DNA of 64,000 nt from Hwanghaeella grinnelliae (GCF_004005845.1 NZ_SADE01000002.1:682421-746420); one strand, 5' to 3'; numbered from the stretch's first letter, positions 1 through 11,580 are shown. Made by a program: numbers and translations. Notes: generated by a model from the sequence alone, not told the origin.

Positions 1-78
1 TAACTCTATATGTTGGTCGCCAGTCAGCACGTTGTCCTGTAGTCCACCTCAAAAACACAAATTTCGCCGAGCCCAGCA
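1..78. other. Left edge, downstream of nusA
   Basis: This is the 78-base stretch beyond the nusA stop codon. In Alphaproteobacteria nusA is normally followed on the same strand by a ylxR-like (DUF448) gene and infB. On the minus strand an ATG overlaps the nusA stop (TGATG) and its frame stays open to the window edge, but the 26 residues visible show no YlxR motif, so I do not call a gene here. Confidence 0.4.
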
Positions 79-1677
79 TCAGGCGCCGGCCGGGGCTTCC
101 ACCCCGCCTTCCTCTTCAGCACCTTCAACCTCGCCGGCATTCATGGCGTCCAGATCTTCTTGCGTGATCCAGCCGACGGCCACGCGGGCCTGCATGATCA
201 TGTCGGTCGCTGTTTCGTCGCTCAACTTGAACTCCCGCAGGATGCCGTCTTCGCGGCTGGTCAGTTCGTCGGCGACGCAACCGGCAAAGTCTTCAAGCGA
301 CTTGATGCCTTCCCGTCCGAGCGCGACCAGCATGGCGTTGTTCAAGCCTTCCACGGAAGACAGATCGTCGGTGATGCCGAGATCCACCAATTCCTGCTTC
401 AACCGTGTCGATTCCTCTTCCAGGAAAGTCCGGGCGCGGCGGCGCAGTTCCTCGGCCACGTCTTCGTCGAAGCCTTCGATAGCGGCCAATTCGTCGACCG
501 GCACATAGGCGACTTCGTCGATTTCGGTGAAGCCTTCGGTAACCAGCAGGCGGGCGATCACGTCATCCACGTCGAGCGCCGCCATAAAGCGTTCGCTGCG
601 TTCGTTGAACTCGGCCTGACGCTTCTCGGATTCCTGCTCCTCGGTCATGATGTCGATATCGAACTCGGTGAGCATCGATGCGAGGCGCACGTTCTGACCG
701 CGCCGGCCGATGGCCAGGCTCAACTGGTCGTCGGGAACGACGACTTCGATCTTCGACGCGTCTTCGTCCATCACGACCTTGGCGACTTCCGCCGGGGCCA
801 AGGCGTTCACGATGAAGGTCGCTTCGTCTTCGTTCCACGGAATGATGTCGATCTTTTCACCTTGCAATTCCGCAACGACGGCCTGGACGCGGGAACCGCG
901 CATGCCGACACAGGCGCCGACCGGATCGATCGAATTGTCGTGGGACAGGACGGCGATCTTCGCGCGGCTGCCCGGATCGCGGGCGACGCGTTTGATTTCG
1001 ATGACACCGTCGTAGATTTCCGGAACTTCCTGGCCGAACAGTTTCGCCATGAAGGTCGGATGGGTCCGCGATAGAAAAATCTGCGGTCCGCGCTGTTCGC
1101 GGCGGACGTCGTAAATGAAGGCGCGGACACGGTCGCCGCGCTTCAGGTGTTCGCGCGGAATGCATTCGTCCCGGCGCATGACGGCTTCGGCCCGGCCCAG
1201 GTCGATCGTGACATTGCCGAATTCGACGCGCTTGACGATACCGTTCACGATTTCGCCGATGCGGTCCTTGTATTCCTCGAACTGACGCTCGCGCTCGGCT
1301 TCGCGGACACGCTGCACGATGACCTGCTTGGCGGTCTGTGCGGCGATGCGTCCGAAATCGATCGGCGGCAGTGGGTCGACCAGGAATTCCCCGACTTGGG
1401 CGTCCGGCTTCTTCGCGCGGGCTTGGTCCAGGGTCAGCTGAGTGACTTCGTTTTCGACTTCGTCGACAACTTCCAAATACCGGGCAAGGATGATCTCACC
1501 CGACTTCCGGTCGATGGCGGCGCGGATATCGTGCTCGTGTCCGTATTTGGACCGGCCGGCTTTCTGGATCGCCTGCTCCATCGCCTCAAGGACCAACTCA
1601 CGGTCGATCCCCTTCTCGCGCGCAACCGCGTCGGCGACGTTCAACATATCCGTCCTGGTAATGGCGACTGCTTCCAT
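79..1677 (-). CDS. nusA: Transcription termination/antitermination factor NusA
   Basis: NusA binds RNA polymerase and nascent RNA and modulates pausing, termination and antitermination. The 532-residue product has the N-terminal polymerase-binding domain (1 to about 130), an S1 domain (about 140-203), KH1 with GMRGSRVQ near 258 and KH2 with IGRRGQNVR near 323, then two acidic helix-hairpin-helix repeats (about 360-520), the long form usual in Proteobacteria. The ATG at 1677 has an AGAGG ribosome binding site about six bases upstream. It lies 63 bases after rimP on the same strand, the standard rimP-nusA order of the infB operon. No unusual residues were seen. Confidence 0.97.
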   Translation of the reverse strand: MEAVAITRTDMLNVADAVAREKGIDRELVLEAMEQAIQKAGRSKYGHEHDIRAAIDRKSGEIILARYLEVVDEVENEVTQLTLDQARAKKPDAQVGEFLVDPLPPIDFGRIAAQTAKQVIVQRVREAERERQFEEYKDRIGEIVNGIVKRVEFGNVTIDLGRAEAVMRRDECIPREHLKRGDRVRAFIYDVRREQRGPQIFLSRTHPTFMAKLFGQEVPEIYDGVIEIKRVARDPGSRAKIAVLSHDNSIDPVGACVGMRGSRVQAVVAELQGEKIDIIPWNEDEATFIVNALAPAEVAKVVMDEDASKIEVVVPDDQLSLAIGRRGQNVRLASMLTEFDIDIMTEEQESEKRQAEFNERSERFMAALDVDDVIARLLVTEGFTEIDEVAYVPVDELAAIEGFDEDVAEELRRRARTFLEEESTRLKQELVDLGITDDLSSVEGLNNAMLVALGREGIKSLEDFAGCVADELTSREDGILREFKLSDETATDMIMQARVAVGWITQEDLDAMNAGEVEGAEEEGGVEAPAGA

Positions 1678-1740
1678 AACGACCTCTGGACTCTCTTTTA
1701 GACTTCTTTGTGACTTCTATAGATCGATCGGCGCCGGACC

Positions 1741-2283
1741 TTAGCCCGAAACCTCTTTTACTTCCATCATGCCGCCTTCGACGGCGTTTTCGTCCGCATC
1801 CGACCCGGATTGCGCGGCCGCAATCAATTCGTCGGTCAGGATAAGTTTGGCATTGCGAATTTCCGCGAACGGCAGGTCCACCGGCGAGCCGTCATGCTCA
1901 AGCCGGACCTTGTCGCCATCCACGCCCAGCAGCTTGCCGCTGAACCGTTTCCTGCCATCAATCATGTGATACATTTCGACCTTGGCCTCGAAACCGGCAT
2001 AGCGTTCGAAATGGTGAATTTTGGTCAGCGGCCGATCGATACCCGGCGAGCTGACTTCCAATACATAGGCATCGGTGATCGGATCTTCCACATCAAGGAT
2101 CGCGGAAGTCGCGTGGCTGATATCGGCACAATCGTCGACGCTCATCGCGGCACCGTCCAAGCGGTCTGCCATGATTTGCAGCGTCTTGCGCTGAGAACCC
2201 GTCACGCGAATGCGGACGAGCTCATAGCCCATATCCGTCAGCGCCGGTCCAATCAGCGTTTCGATTTTCTGCACAACGTCCAT
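1741..2283 (-). CDS. rimP: Ribosome maturation factor RimP
   Basis: RimP assists late assembly of the 30S ribosomal subunit. The product has the N-terminal alpha/beta domain with the family segment LEVSSPGIDRPL and the C-terminal SH3-like domain (GKLLGVDGDKV region). The open frame extends 20 codons further upstream to 2343, but the family normally begins close to MDVVQKIETLI, so I place the start at the ATG at 2283 (about 180 residues), preceded by a modest GGGAAC. The extra upstream codons abut the trmB terminator and probably hold the rimP-nusA promoter. The acidic C-terminal tail is ordinary for alphaproteobacterial RimP. Confidence 0.93.
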   Translation of the reverse strand: MDVVQKIETLIGPALTDMGYELVRIRVTGSQRKTLQIMADRLDGAAMSVDDCADISHATSAILDVEDPITDAYVLEVSSPGIDRPLTKIHHFERYAGFEAKVEMYHMIDGRKRFSGKLLGVDGDKVRLEHDGSPVDLPFAEIRNAKLILTDELIAAAQSGSDADENAVEGGMMEVKEVSG

Positions 2284-2358
2284 ACAGGTTCCCAAGATCC
2301 CGTTCGGGGTGAAGGCCAGTTGTTCCGCCGTTCTCCGAAACACTTGCCCCCAAACACT

Positions 2359-2384
2359 AAAAAAGGCGGGCCGGGGGGCCCACC
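2359..2384 (-). terminator. Rho-independent terminator after trmB
   Basis: On the minus strand an eight-pair stem (GGTGGGCC with GGCCCGCC, one G-T wobble) closes a CCCC loop and is followed directly by six T. It lies between trmB and rimP, so it should end the metK-trmB transcript and separate it from rimP-nusA. Confidence 0.85.
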
Positions 2385-2524
2385 TCCCAACAATCAGCGT
2401 CGCTGTATCGGAAGAACATCCGACATACGACCCGATATATGATCGGTATGGCCGGTGTGATACTTGAAGCGGACGGAAAAAACAAGCCGTAGCGCGGCCT
2501 TCATCAGATCAATCCCGATTATGC

Positions 2525-3226
2525 TCAGGAATCGGATCGGCGCAGAAAGCGCAGGTAGTGCGGGCGGCCCGCCAGGGACTTCAGTTCGTATCGCGTCGGC
2601 TGCCAATCGTCCGGCGGGATGAGCCAATCCGCGGACCTCTCGGCTTGCCAGTCGAAGTCGGGTGAGCGGATCAGGTGCGATAAAATCCAATCCAGATATC
2701 CGGGATGGTCGGTTGCGATCCGTAATTCCCCGCCGGGACGGAGAATCCGCGCCATGGCCGGCAGGTTTTCGGGGCCGACAAACCGCCGGGCCCAATGGCG
2801 TCGTTTCGGCCAGGGGTCCGGAAACAGAACGAAAACCCGGTCCAGCGACGCCGGCTGCAAGGAAGCCATCAACAGCCGGGCGTCATCCGCCAGGACACGG
2901 ACATTCTTCAACCCACCGTCCTCGACGGCAGAGAGCAGTTTCGCCACGCCGTTGATGAAAGGCTCGCATCCGAGAAACCCGATTTCGGGATGACGTTCCG
3001 CCAAGGCGGCCAAATGTTCGCCGCCGCCGAAGCCCACTTCCAGCCAGACCTTCTCGACCGGCGTATCGAACAACGACCGCGGGTCCAGGTTCGGCCGATC
3101 CGTCGGGACGGTGATTTCCGGCAGCAGGGTTTCGACCAAGGCCTGACGGCCTGGACGCAAGGGCCGGCCCTTACGGCGCCCGTAGAATTTCGGGGCGCCG
3201 TCCGGCTCGTTCTTCGATTCAGTCAT
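2525..3226 (-). CDS. trmB: tRNA (guanine-N7-)-methyltransferase TrmB
   Basis: TrmB makes m7G46 in the variable loop of tRNAs using S-adenosylmethionine. The 233-residue protein shows the SAM-binding motif EVGFGGGEHL (about residues 63-72), the family signature LFPDPWPKRRH (about 134-144) and the conserved ATDHPGYLDWIL segment near 192. It starts 48 bases after the metK stop on the same strand, so the enzyme that makes SAM and one that uses it are probably co-transcribed; metK-trmB adjacency is common in alphaproteobacteria. A strong terminator follows. No clear Shine-Dalgarno precedes the ATG at 3226. Confidence 0.96.
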   Translation of the reverse strand: MTESKNEPDGAPKFYGRRKGRPLRPGRQALVETLLPEITVPTDRPNLDPRSLFDTPVEKVWLEVGFGGGEHLAALAERHPEIGFLGCEPFINGVAKLLSAVEDGGLKNVRVLADDARLLMASLQPASLDRVFVLFPDPWPKRRHWARRFVGPENLPAMARILRPGGELRIATDHPGYLDWILSHLIRSPDFDWQAERSADWLIPPDDWQPTRYELKSLAGRPHYLRFLRRSDS

Positions 3227-3274
3227 GGCGCTGTTTCGGCAAAAAGGGGCTTCGACGCAGCCTGAAGCAATCCC

Positions 3275-4459
<1,185 letters not shown>

Positions 4460-4654
4460 GGCAAAGCTTTTCCTATTTTTTCGGGCAATTCTGGGTCGGG
4501 TATTGTTCGAGCGTGTCATGTGCGACCGGCAGTCTGCAGACTAACCGGAGCCCGGCGATATTGCAGGATGAACTTGGCGCGTCAAGGTCGCGGTGTCATG
4601 GTCTGCTCAGAACTGTGCCGCAAGACGCTTTCCAACTCAGTGTATTCCCCGGCG
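4460..4654. other. Intergenic region between lnt and metK
   Basis: These 195 bases form the metK leader. Many alphaproteobacteria carry a short helix-turn-helix gene between lnt and metK; none is present here. No convincing terminator, SAM-II or SAM/SAH aptamer was recognised by eye. Confidence 0.4.
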
Positions 4655-6421
4655 CTAATTCAAGGGCGTCGCGCCCTTGCCGGCATTACGGTGCATCCAG
4701 GCGGCCATGCCGGCCAGCCAAACCAAAAGGCACAGGAAAACCCCGTCCCCTAACCGTGAATACAAGGTTGGCGGTAAGGCGCGCGGAAGGCGGATATCCA
4801 GGACGCCCGGCTGTTCCAGCGGAATGCGGCCGATTTCCCGCCCATAGGCGTCGAAGGCGGCTGTGATTCCCGTATTGGTGGCCCGCACCAGGGGCATGCC
4901 TTCTTCCACGGCCCGCATCCGGGCCATCGTCAGGTGTTGGTGCGGTCCCGCCGTTTTTCCGTACCAGGCGTCATTGGTCAGGTTCAGCAACCAGGCGGGG
5001 CGTTGATCGGTGCCGGATACGACAGCGCCCGGAAAAATCGCCTCATAGCAAACCAAGGGGCTGAAAGGCGGCAGGCCCGGCAGGGCAAGCGTGCGCGGGC
5101 CGGGACCCGGCGAATAGTCAATCGATCCCGCTGTGATCTTGTCGATCCCGATGACCGAGCGGAACGGCATGTATTCGCCGAAGGGCACCAGATGGGCCTT
5201 GTCATAGGTTGCCGCGACAGCGCCGCGTTCGTCCAATGCGACAACAGAGTTGTGAAGCGAGAAGGGGTCGGTCACACGCCGTGGCGCGCCGGTTATCAGA
5301 TGGCCGCCGGCGGGAATGATTTTCGCGGCGGCGGCGCGCGCGGGCCCGTCCTCTTCCAGGAAGAACGCGGCGGCGGTTTCCGGCCAGATCAGATGAGTCA
5401 CCCAATCGGGCCGGTCCTTTTCACTAAGCTCCAGATGGCGGAAGAAGTTCGGGCCACGTAAATCGCGCTGCCATTTTTCCCGCTGCGGAATGTTCGCCTG
5501 AACCAGCCGCAAACCGATGCCGGGAACATCGGCGATGCCGATCCCGGGCGCGTTGATCAAACGGAACGACCCCGTGGCTGCCACGGCGGCGGGCAGGGCG
5601 ACGGCAAGGGCGATTGCCGCCTGCCGCCGACTTGCGGATGGTTTCCGCGCATCGGCGCCGGCGGCCAGGGCCGGCAGCACCGCGCTGGCCATAACCAAGG
5701 CGGAAAGTCCATAGACACCGATCCAGGCTGCCGCCTGGCTCATCGCATCGGTCCCCGCCCAAGCATGACCGAGCAGATTCCAAGGGAACCCTGTAAGGAT
5801 ATGGCCGCGGAGCCATTCGAACAGAACCCACGACGCGGCGAAGGCAAAGGCGCGGGCAGGACCGGGGGCGGCAAACCGGGTCAGCAAACCCGCGAAACCC
5901 GCGAAGATCGCAAGGCCGGCGGGCAGTCCCAGCGCGGCGAAGGGCACCATCCACCAAAGCCGGTCGGAAAAAACCAACAGCGCGTTGCTGATCCAGTAGA
6001 GGCTGGCCGCATACAGGCCGAACCCGAAACACCAGCCGATCAGGAAGCTTTGCCTTTTGCGCTTGGCGCCGTCGAGCATCCAGACCAGCAGCGGCAGGGT
6101 CACCCACAGAACGGGAAAGGCAAAAGCCGGCGGCAAGGCCAGGCTGGAAACAATACCCAGCAGCACAGCCCCGCCGTAACGCCGCCACCCGCGCAAGGCG
6201 CCCGCGGAACGGCACAGATCGTCCAGCCGCTGCCAGACCGCACCGGGCCCCTCGGTCGAAAATTCCGCCGATGGGGCTGATTTGGATGGCGCTGTTTGGG
6301 ACTGGGCCGTTTGAGACTGGGCCGTTAGGGACTGGGCCGTTAGGGACTGGGCCATTAGGGACTGGGGCAGGGTGTTGCCCTGCGTGTGGGCAGGCACCGC
6401 CAGCTGAGTTTTGGAGGACAC
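4655..6421 (-). CDS. lnt: Apolipoprotein N-acyltransferase
   Basis: Lnt adds the third acyl chain to lipoproteins in the inner membrane. The protein has an N-terminal block of hydrophobic helices (about residues 80-290) and a C-terminal nitrilase-like domain with the expected triad: Glu in [10 protein letters not shown], Lys in [12 protein letters not shown] and Cys in PLVCYEAIF. At 588 residues it is longer than usual (about 500-530); the extra is an N-terminal cytoplasmic tail containing a five-residue repeat (consensus SLTAQ) encoded by 15-base tandem repeats. The start is uncertain: GTG at 6421 gives the full tail and sits five bases after the corC stop; ATG at 6355 falls inside the repeats and lacks a clear ribosome binding site. 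Confidence 0.93.
   Translation of the reverse strand: MSSKTQLAVPAHTQGNTLPQSLMAQSLTAQSLTAQSQTAQSQTAPSKSAPSAEFSTEGPGAVWQRLDDLCRSAGALRGWRRYGGAVLLGIVSSLALPPAFAFPVLWVTLPLLVWMLDGAKRKRQSFLIGWCFGFGLYAASLYWISNALLVFSDRLWWMVPFAALGLPAGLAIFAGFAGLLTRFAAPGPARAFAFAASWVLFEWLRGHILTGFPWNLLGHAWAGTDAMSQAAAWIGVYGLSALVMASAVLPALAAGADARKPSASRRQAAIALAVALPAAVAATGSFRLINAPGIGIADVPGIGLRLVQANIPQREKWQRDLRGPNFFRHLELSEKDRPDWVTHLIWPETAAAFFLEEDGPARAAAAKIIPAGGHLITGAPRRVTDPFSLHNSVVALDERGAVAATYDKAHLVPFGEYMPFRSVIGIDKITAGSIDYSPGPGPRTLALPGLPPFSPLVCYEAIFPGAVVSGTDQRPAWLLNLTNDAWYGKTAGPHQHLTMARMRAVEEGMPLVRATNTGITAAFDAYGREIGRIPLEQPGVLDIRLPRALPPTLYSRLGDGVFLCLLVWLAGMAAWMHRNAGKGATPLN
6300..6359. repeat. Four 15-base tandem repeats inside lnt
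   Basis: Four units of consensus GACTGGGCCGTTAGG run head to tail, two of them identical and the outer ones with one to three changes, followed by a partial fifth (GACTGGGG). Read on the minus strand in the lnt frame they encode repeats of the pentapeptide S-L/Q-T-A-Q. The unit length is a multiple of three, so copy-number change would not shift the reading frame. Confidence 0.9.
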
Positions 6422-6426
6422 CGGGA

Positions 6427-7341
6427 TCAGCCCTGGGCCTCTGCCATCTCGGGCAAATTCCGCAGTTTCAGCCGTTTTATCCGGCGGGGGTCGGCGTCCA
6501 GCACCTCAAACTCAACACCGCTGGCGTCGTGTTGGATCAATTCCCCGCGGGTCGGGACGCGTCCCGCAAGGGTGAAGACCAGACCACCGAGCGTGTCGAT
6601 ATCTTCGTCCCGTTCCTCGTCGTCCAGGATTGGCCCGAATTTCTGTTCCAGCGTTTCGATCGGTGTGCGTGCATCGGCCAGGACCGTGCCGTCCTCGGCA
6701 TTTTCGATCTGGGGGCCGGCGACGATATCGTGCTCGTCCTCGATTTCACCGACGATTTCCTCGACCAGATCCTCAATGGTCACCAAGCCGTCGATGCCGC
6801 CGAATTCGTCGACGACAAGGGCCATGTGGCGGCGCTGCATACGCATCTGCAATAACAGATCCAGGACCCGCATCGACGGCGCAACGATAAGCGTCTGACG
6901 CATAACGTCGCGTAGGGAAAAAGCTGTACTTTCTCCGCCTTCCTTGGTCTTCGCGAATTGGCCGAGCACGTCCTTGATGTGGACCATGCCCAGAATATCG
7001 TCCATCGCCTCACGGTAGACCGGATAGCGGGAATGCGGATGGGTCACCATCAGCTGGACCAGGTCCTCCAGCGGTGTACTAACCTCAAAACCGATGATAT
7101 CCGCCCGCGGCACCATGACGTCATAGGCCGTCATCTCGCCGAATTTCAGGATATTCACGATCAGCGCCCGTTCGTCGGAGGCGATCGGGGTTTCCCGTTC
7201 CTCGCTTTCCTCGATCAGTTCTTCGAACGCATCGCGCAGATGGGAGTCGCCGTTTCGGCCCAGCAGGCTGCGCAACAAATTGAAAAGCCCGCTGCGTTTT
7301 CCGTGTTCCCCGCTCTCGGATGAATGGATGTCTTCAGCCAT
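6427..7341 (-). CDS. corC: CorC/HlyC-family CBS-domain protein
   Basis: This 304-residue soluble protein resembles the YbeX/CorC branch: a short N-terminal region, a tandem CBS pair (about 70-200; the segment [14 protein letters not shown] opens the first CBS) and a C-terminal CorC_HlyC domain (about 215-295). Proteins of this family are linked to magnesium/cobalt efflux and, for YbeX, ribosome metabolism; which applies here cannot be told from sequence. There is no DUF21 membrane domain, so it is not the integral-membrane form. Its ATG overlaps the ybeY stop by one base (TGATG), implying translational coupling in the miaB-phoH-ybeY-corC-lnt cluster. Confidence 0.93.
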   Translation of the reverse strand: MAEDIHSSESGEHGKRSGLFNLLRSLLGRNGDSHLRDAFEELIEESEERETPIASDERALIVNILKFGEMTAYDVMVPRADIIGFEVSTPLEDLVQLMVTHPHSRYPVYREAMDDILGMVHIKDVLGQFAKTKEGGESTAFSLRDVMRQTLIVAPSMRVLDLLLQMRMQRRHMALVVDEFGGIDGLVTIEDLVEEIVGEIEDEHDIVAGPQIENAEDGTVLADARTPIETLEQKFGPILDDEERDEDIDTLGGLVFTLAGRVPTRGELIQHDASGVEFEVLDADPRRIKRLKLRNLPEMAEAQG

Positions 7342-7910
7342 CAGCGAGATATCCTTGCGGCGCCGTTTGCCGTCACCATGTCTTCCGCCGTTTTTTCTTC
7401 CAGGGCATCGGTTCCAGCATAGGGGTCGGGTACGCCCAGCCGCGCCAGAATCCGTGTTTCCGTTGTTTCCATTTCTTCGGCTTCCGCCTTTTCGATGTGA
7501 TCATAGCCGAGAAGGTGCAAGACCCCATGCACCACAAGATGCCGTAGATGGTCATCCAAGGGCTTGCCGTCCAGACTTGCTTCCCGTTCCAGGGTCTCGC
7601 GGGCGAGTGCTATATCGCCCAGGAAGTCCGGTTCACCCGGAATTACCGGCATGTCGGATGGGAAGGACAGCACATTGGTGGGGCTGTCTTTGCCCCGCCA
7701 ATCGCGATTAAGGCCCCGGATCGCGTCGTCGTCAGTCATTAACACGCTCAACGCAAACCCGGCTTGGGCGTTGCTAGACGGAGGTTCCTCGTCTTCGTCC
7801 GCAAGATCGGCCCCTGCGATCGCGGCCTCTGCCGCGGCGCGCACAATGGGTTCGTCTTCGGCTGTCCAGGCGCCGGTGCGGGTGAAATCGATATCAAGCT
7901 TGATGGTCAC
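7341..7910 (-). CDS. ybeY: Endoribonuclease / rRNA maturation factor YbeY
   Basis: YbeY is a zinc-dependent RNase acting in 16S rRNA 3' end maturation and ribosome quality control. The metal-binding motif H-x3-H-x5-H is intact in [11 protein letters not shown] near residue 125, and the upstream segment TNVLSFPSD is typical of the family. The start appears to be GTG at 7910, giving 189 residues, 24 bases after the phoH stop. An acidic insertion around residues 35-45 is unremarkable. It sits between phoH and corC, the conserved order. Confidence 0.95.
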   Translation of the reverse strand: MTIKLDIDFTRTGAWTAEDEPIVRAAAEAAIAGADLADEDEEPPSSNAQAGFALSVLMTDDDAIRGLNRDWRGKDSPTNVLSFPSDMPVIPGEPDFLGDIALARETLEREASLDGKPLDDHLRHLVVHGVLHLLGYDHIEKAEAEEMETTETRILARLGVPDPYAGTDALEEKTAEDMVTANGAARISR

Positions 7911-7934
7911 GCTTCTATTCCGTGCTTCACCGTA

Positions 7935-8942
7935 TCACGAGCTCGTTTCGGAAGCAGGCACCGCCTTGTCCCGCGCATCATAGGCTTTGACGATGCGGGA
8001 AACGAGGGGATGACGAACAACGTCCTGGTCGCTGAACCGAATTGCCGAGATCCCCTTAACGCCTTCCAGCGTATCCAGGGCATCGGCCAGACCCGAGCTT
8101 TGACCCCGGGGTAGATCGATCTGGCTTAGATCGCCGGTGATTACCATGCGGCTGTTTTCACCCAGGCGGGTCAGGAACATCTTCATCTGCACGGGCGTCG
8201 TGTTCTGTGCTTCGTCCAACAGGATGAAGGCGTTTTTCAGCGTCCGCCCGCGCATGAAGGCCAGCGGCGCGACTTCGATCTCACCGCTTTCCAGCTTGCG
8301 GGTGACCTGGTCGGCGGGAAGGTTTTCGTAAAGCGCGTCGTAGATTGGGCGCATATAGGGGTCGACCTTTTCCTTCATATCGCCGGGCAGGAATCCAAGA
8401 CGCTCCCCAGCCTCAACCGCCGGGCGCGACAAAACGATGCGGTCGATCTGCCCGTTCACCAGCATGGATACAGCGGCGCAAACCGCCAGATAGGTCTTAC
8501 CCGTGCCGGCCGGGCCGATGCCGAAGACAAGCTCGTCCTGAAGCATGGCTTCCATATAGTTCGCCTGCAGGGGCGACCGGGCCTTGATCTGCCGCCTCTT
8601 GGTGCGCAGGACCGGCTCGCTCTCCCCAAACAGATCGGTGGGGCTTCCGGCCATGCGAACCGCGGCGTCGACATCGCCGGGCTCCAGTTCTTCGCCTTCC
8701 TTAAGGCGTTGGTACAGGCGGTTAAGCGCGACCCTGGCAAGGTCGATCGCGTCTTGCGGCCCCTCGATGGTGACTTGGTTGCCGCGATTGATAAGTTGGA
8801 CCCCCAAGGATTTTTCTATCCGTACCAGGTGTTTGTCATGTTCCCCGAACAGAAGGGGAAGCAGGCGATTGTCGTCGAACTGGATCAAAGTGGGCACCAT
8901 TGCTGGGCGGGAACCTTTGGGAAGCGACGAAATCTGGTTCAA
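7935..8942 (-). CDS. phoH: PhoH-like ATPase (PhoL/YbeZ type)
   Basis: PhoH-family ATPases are predicted RNA-associated NTPases; the YbeZ branch pairs with YbeY. The protein has an N-terminal KH-like region (about 30-90) and an ATPase core with Walker [12 protein letters not shown] (near 145) and Walker [11 protein letters not shown] (near 243). The start looks like TTG at 8942, overlapping the miaB stop (TTGA) and preceded by AGGAAAGGA at good spacing; an ATG at 8900 would remove 14 residues and has poorer spacing. Despite its name, the gene has no visible link to the phosphate locus in this window. Confidence 0.95.
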   Translation of the reverse strand: MNQISSLPKGSRPAMVPTLIQFDDNRLLPLLFGEHDKHLVRIEKSLGVQLINRGNQVTIEGPQDAIDLARVALNRLYQRLKEGEELEPGDVDAAVRMAGSPTDLFGESEPVLRTKRRQIKARSPLQANYMEAMLQDELVFGIGPAGTGKTYLAVCAAVSMLVNGQIDRIVLSRPAVEAGERLGFLPGDMKEKVDPYMRPIYDALYENLPADQVTRKLESGEIEVAPLAFMRGRTLKNAFILLDEAQNTTPVQMKMFLTRLGENSRMVITGDLSQIDLPRGQSSGLADALDTLEGVKGISAIRFSDQDVVRHPLVSRIVKAYDARDKAVPASETSS

Positions 8943-10384
8943 GCGGATATCCTTTCCTGGCCAGAACTGGGTTCACTAGGGTTGGGTCTAGCGGTGTTGT
9001 GCCGGGTGGCACTGTCGGTGCCGGATTCGGCATCATCTATTGGCACGGCAAAAAGGCTGTGTCCGGACAAGCTGCTGATCTTGCAATCGATGACAGTGCC
9101 GATCATCGACGCATGGCGGTTCTCGGGAATGTCCAGATGAACGGGCTGCAGATAGGGCGAACGGCCAACCAGCTGGTTTTCATGTTTGCCGGGTTTTTCC
9201 AGCAGGATCGGCATGGTCTTGCCGACAACCGATGCGTTGAAAGCCTCTTGCTGGCTTTCCAACAACTGTTGAAGGGCGCTCAATCGTTCCGACTTCACTG
9301 CGTCGTCTACTTGCTCTCTCAAAGATGCAGCGGGTGTTCCCGGACGTTCAGAATACTTGAAAAAGAACGCCCCTGCATAGCCAATATCGGTTACAAGTTT
9401 AAGAGTATCCGCAAAATCCTGATCTGATTCGCCAGGATATCCGACAATAAAATCACTGGTCAGGGCCAAATCCGGCCGGGCTGTCCGCAAACGGTCAACG
9501 ATTCGACGATAATCGTCCGCCGTATGCTTGCGATTCATCGCCTCCAGAATACGATCCGACCCGCTTTGGACAGGCAGATGCAGATAGGGCATCAGCTTTG
9601 GCAAATCGCCATGGGCGGCGATCAAGGCGTCATCGACGTCTCGGGGATGGCTGGTCGTGTAGCGGATCCGCTCCAGGCCGTCGATTTCGGCGAGTTCCCG
9701 GCACAACCGGGCAAGGCCCCATTCGCGCCCTTCCGCGCCTTCGCCGTGATAGGCGTTGACGTTTTGTCCCAACAGCGTGATTTCGCGAACCCCGTCGGCG
9801 ACCAAGCGACGGGCTTCCTGCAGCACGGTGGTCGCCGGGCGCGAAAATTCCGACCCCCGCGTGTAGGGGACAACGCAGAACGTGCAGAATTTATCGCAGC
9901 CTTCCTGAATGGTGAGGAAAGAAGTGACCTCGCCTTTGCGGACCCGCTCTTCCGGCAGGTGGTCGAATTTGTCCTCGGCCGGAAAATCCGTATCCAGGAT
10001 CTTTTCCCCGACAGCCCGTTTCGCTTTCGAAACCATTTCCGGAAGCCGATGATAGGTCTGCGGGCCGAAAACCATGTCGACCTGCGGGGCGCGGGCCATG
10101 ATCTCGTCCCCTTCGGCCTGGGCAACGCACCCGGCGACCGCGATGATCATGCGGCTGCCGTCCTCGGCTTTCTTCTGTTGATGCGGTTTAAGCCGGCCAA
10201 GGTCCGAATAGACCTTTTCCGCCGCCTTCTCGCGGATATGACAGGTGTTGAGAATGACCATGTCGGCGTCGTCCGGACTGTCGGACAAGCCATATCCGAG
10301 CGGCGCCAGCACATCGGCCATGCGCTCGGAATCGTACACATTCATTTGGCAGCCATAAGTCTTGATATAAAGCTTCTTCGTCAC
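8939..10384 (-). CDS. miaB: tRNA-2-methylthio-N6-dimethylallyladenosine synthase MiaB
   Basis: MiaB is a radical-SAM methylthiotransferase that converts i6A37 to ms2i6A37 in tRNAs. The N-terminal UPF0004 domain supplies cluster cysteines ([22 protein letters not shown]), the radical-SAM core holds C-x3-C-x2-C in [17 protein letters not shown], and a TRAM domain follows (about 370-440). The start is GTG at 10384 with AGGACGG upstream. The last 30 residues are a low-complexity tail. It is the first gene of the miaB-phoH-ybeY-corC-lnt cluster. Confidence 0.97.
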   Translation of the reverse strand: MTKKLYIKTYGCQMNVYDSERMADVLAPLGYGLSDSPDDADMVILNTCHIREKAAEKVYSDLGRLKPHQQKKAEDGSRMIIAVAGCVAQAEGDEIMARAPQVDMVFGPQTYHRLPEMVSKAKRAVGEKILDTDFPAEDKFDHLPEERVRKGEVTSFLTIQEGCDKFCTFCVVPYTRGSEFSRPATTVLQEARRLVADGVREITLLGQNVNAYHGEGAEGREWGLARLCRELAEIDGLERIRYTTSHPRDVDDALIAAHGDLPKLMPYLHLPVQSGSDRILEAMNRKHTADDYRRIVDRLRTARPDLALTSDFIVGYPGESDQDFADTLKLVTDIGYAGAFFFKYSERPGTPAASLREQVDDAVKSERLSALQQLLESQQEAFNASVVGKTMPILLEKPGKHENQLVGRSPYLQPVHLDIPENRHASMIGTVIDCKISSLSGHSLFAVPIDDAESGTDSATRHNTARPNPSEPSSGQERISA

Positions 10385-10617
10385 TCAAACCGTCCTGGCC
10401 CGTCTCGGGGCTGCCGAACTCCACGACTGCCCAGGAAATGGGGCAATCTCAATGTTTATAATAATGGGCTTCCGCGGGGCGAATTACCATCCGCACCTTG
10501 CCGTGCCACTGCTTCGAACCGCAAAATACATCCCCGTATCCGGGGGAGCGCAGGGAATAGCACCAAGAAAACCGCGGTTTCAAGCGGACTCCGCCGCCGG
10601 CCGTTGGAAGAGCTCGT
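10385..10617. other. Intergenic region upstream of miaB
   Basis: These 233 bases lie between the olsA-like gene and miaB and should hold the promoter for the miaB cluster. The one structure noticed is a perfect 12-base palindrome AAACCGCGGTTT at 10569-10580. No gene was recognised. Confidence 0.4.
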
Positions 10618-11580
10618 TTACGCGGTCTCAGAATGGATCGGCAGGTCGAAGCCGTCGTAACGCAAGCGACCTGCCCGCGTGGTCCGGTCAAGCCGGCCGC
10701 TCAGCGCGCTTGATAGCCCGTCCGACACGACTTTTTCGCAATGTTGGGCAAGCGCCTTGCGCGACCCGAACTCTTCTAAGCGAACAGGTTCGTGGAAGAT
10801 GACGTCGACCCCAATCGTACCCATGCCGAGCGCCCGCCACAGATGCGGCGCCAATTCCATATCACCGTACCAGGCATAGAAGGGACGCAGCATCCGTCCC
10901 ATCGGCATCCCGTCGAAGCGGGTATAGGCGATGGAAATCGGCTGAACTTCCACATGGCCGTGGCCCAGCTCGATATTGGCGGCGTCGAAAAGCGCACTTT
11001 TGAAACGAAGGGCGCGGTTGCCGTCTGAACTGGTCCCTTCCGGGAAAAGGATCAGGCTGTCGCCCTGGACCAGGCGTTCGCGCAACACTTCGCGCTGATC
11101 GGCGGCGCGCACCGCCTTGCGCTCTACGAAGACCGTCCGCTGCAGGCGGGCCAAATATCCGAAAATCGGCCAACCGTTCACTTCCTGCTTGGCCACGAAA
11201 CAGGCGTCCAACAACGAACCCAATATGGAAATATCCAAGTAGGAGACATGGTTGGAGACGAACAGGATCGGCCGGTCGGTGACGGGGGTGCCATGCACGG
11301 TCGGCGTCACACCCGCGATACGGGATGAATCCCTGTGCCAGCGCCGAATGATGGGCTTTGGAAATCCGATTTGCCGAATGGCGCGATATGGACTGCAGGC
11401 CAACAACACGACCATCCAAACCAAAAGCGCCACGATCCGGCTGATCGCCAATACCGGGCTGGCCTTGGCCGGCCAAGCGTGGACATTGTCCAGGACCGGA
11501 TCCGGTTCAGACTCGACGGCGGCCCGGTTCTGCCGGTTCGGCGTCCGCTTTGTCGGTGTCTGCTTTGCCGTTGCCATCAT
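10618..11580 (-). CDS. olsA: PlsC-type acyltransferase, probable OlsA
   Basis: This is an acyl-acyl-carrier-protein or acyl-CoA dependent O-acyltransferase of the PlsC superfamily. The catalytic NHVSYLD (H-x4-D) lies near residue 110 and the glycerolipid-binding FPEGTSSDG near 183; a hydrophobic segment around 45-65 suggests membrane attachment. It follows the OlsB-like N-acyltransferase by 35 bases on the same strand. In organisms with an olsB-olsA pair, OlsA acylates lyso-ornithine lipid to ornithine lipid, so that is the likely job. A 1-acylglycerol-3-phosphate acyltransferase (PlsC) function cannot be excluded from motifs alone. The N-terminal 40 residues are polar and poorly conserved in the family. 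Confidence 0.8.
   Translation of the reverse strand: MMATAKQTPTKRTPNRQNRAAVESEPDPVLDNVHAWPAKASPVLAISRIVALLVWMVVLLACSPYRAIRQIGFPKPIIRRWHRDSSRIAGVTPTVHGTPVTDRPILFVSNHVSYLDISILGSLLDACFVAKQEVNGWPIFGYLARLQRTVFVERKAVRAADQREVLRERLVQGDSLILFPEGTSSDGNRALRFKSALFDAANIELGHGHVEVQPISIAYTRFDGMPMGRMLRPFYAWYGDMELAPHLWRALGMGTIGVDVIFHEPVRLEEFGSRKALAQHCEKVVSDGLSSALSGRLDRTTRAGRLRYDGFDLPIHSETA

Noticed and set aside
4460-4654. SAM-responsive riboswitch before metK
   Set aside because: The leader is a likely place for one, but I could not assemble a SAM-II or SAM/SAH aptamer core from it. Infernal with those Rfam models would decide.
10569-10580. Perfect palindrome AAACCGCGGTTT before miaB
   Set aside because: A 12-base perfect palindrome with no loop is not a stable hairpin and a single copy is too little evidence for an operator.
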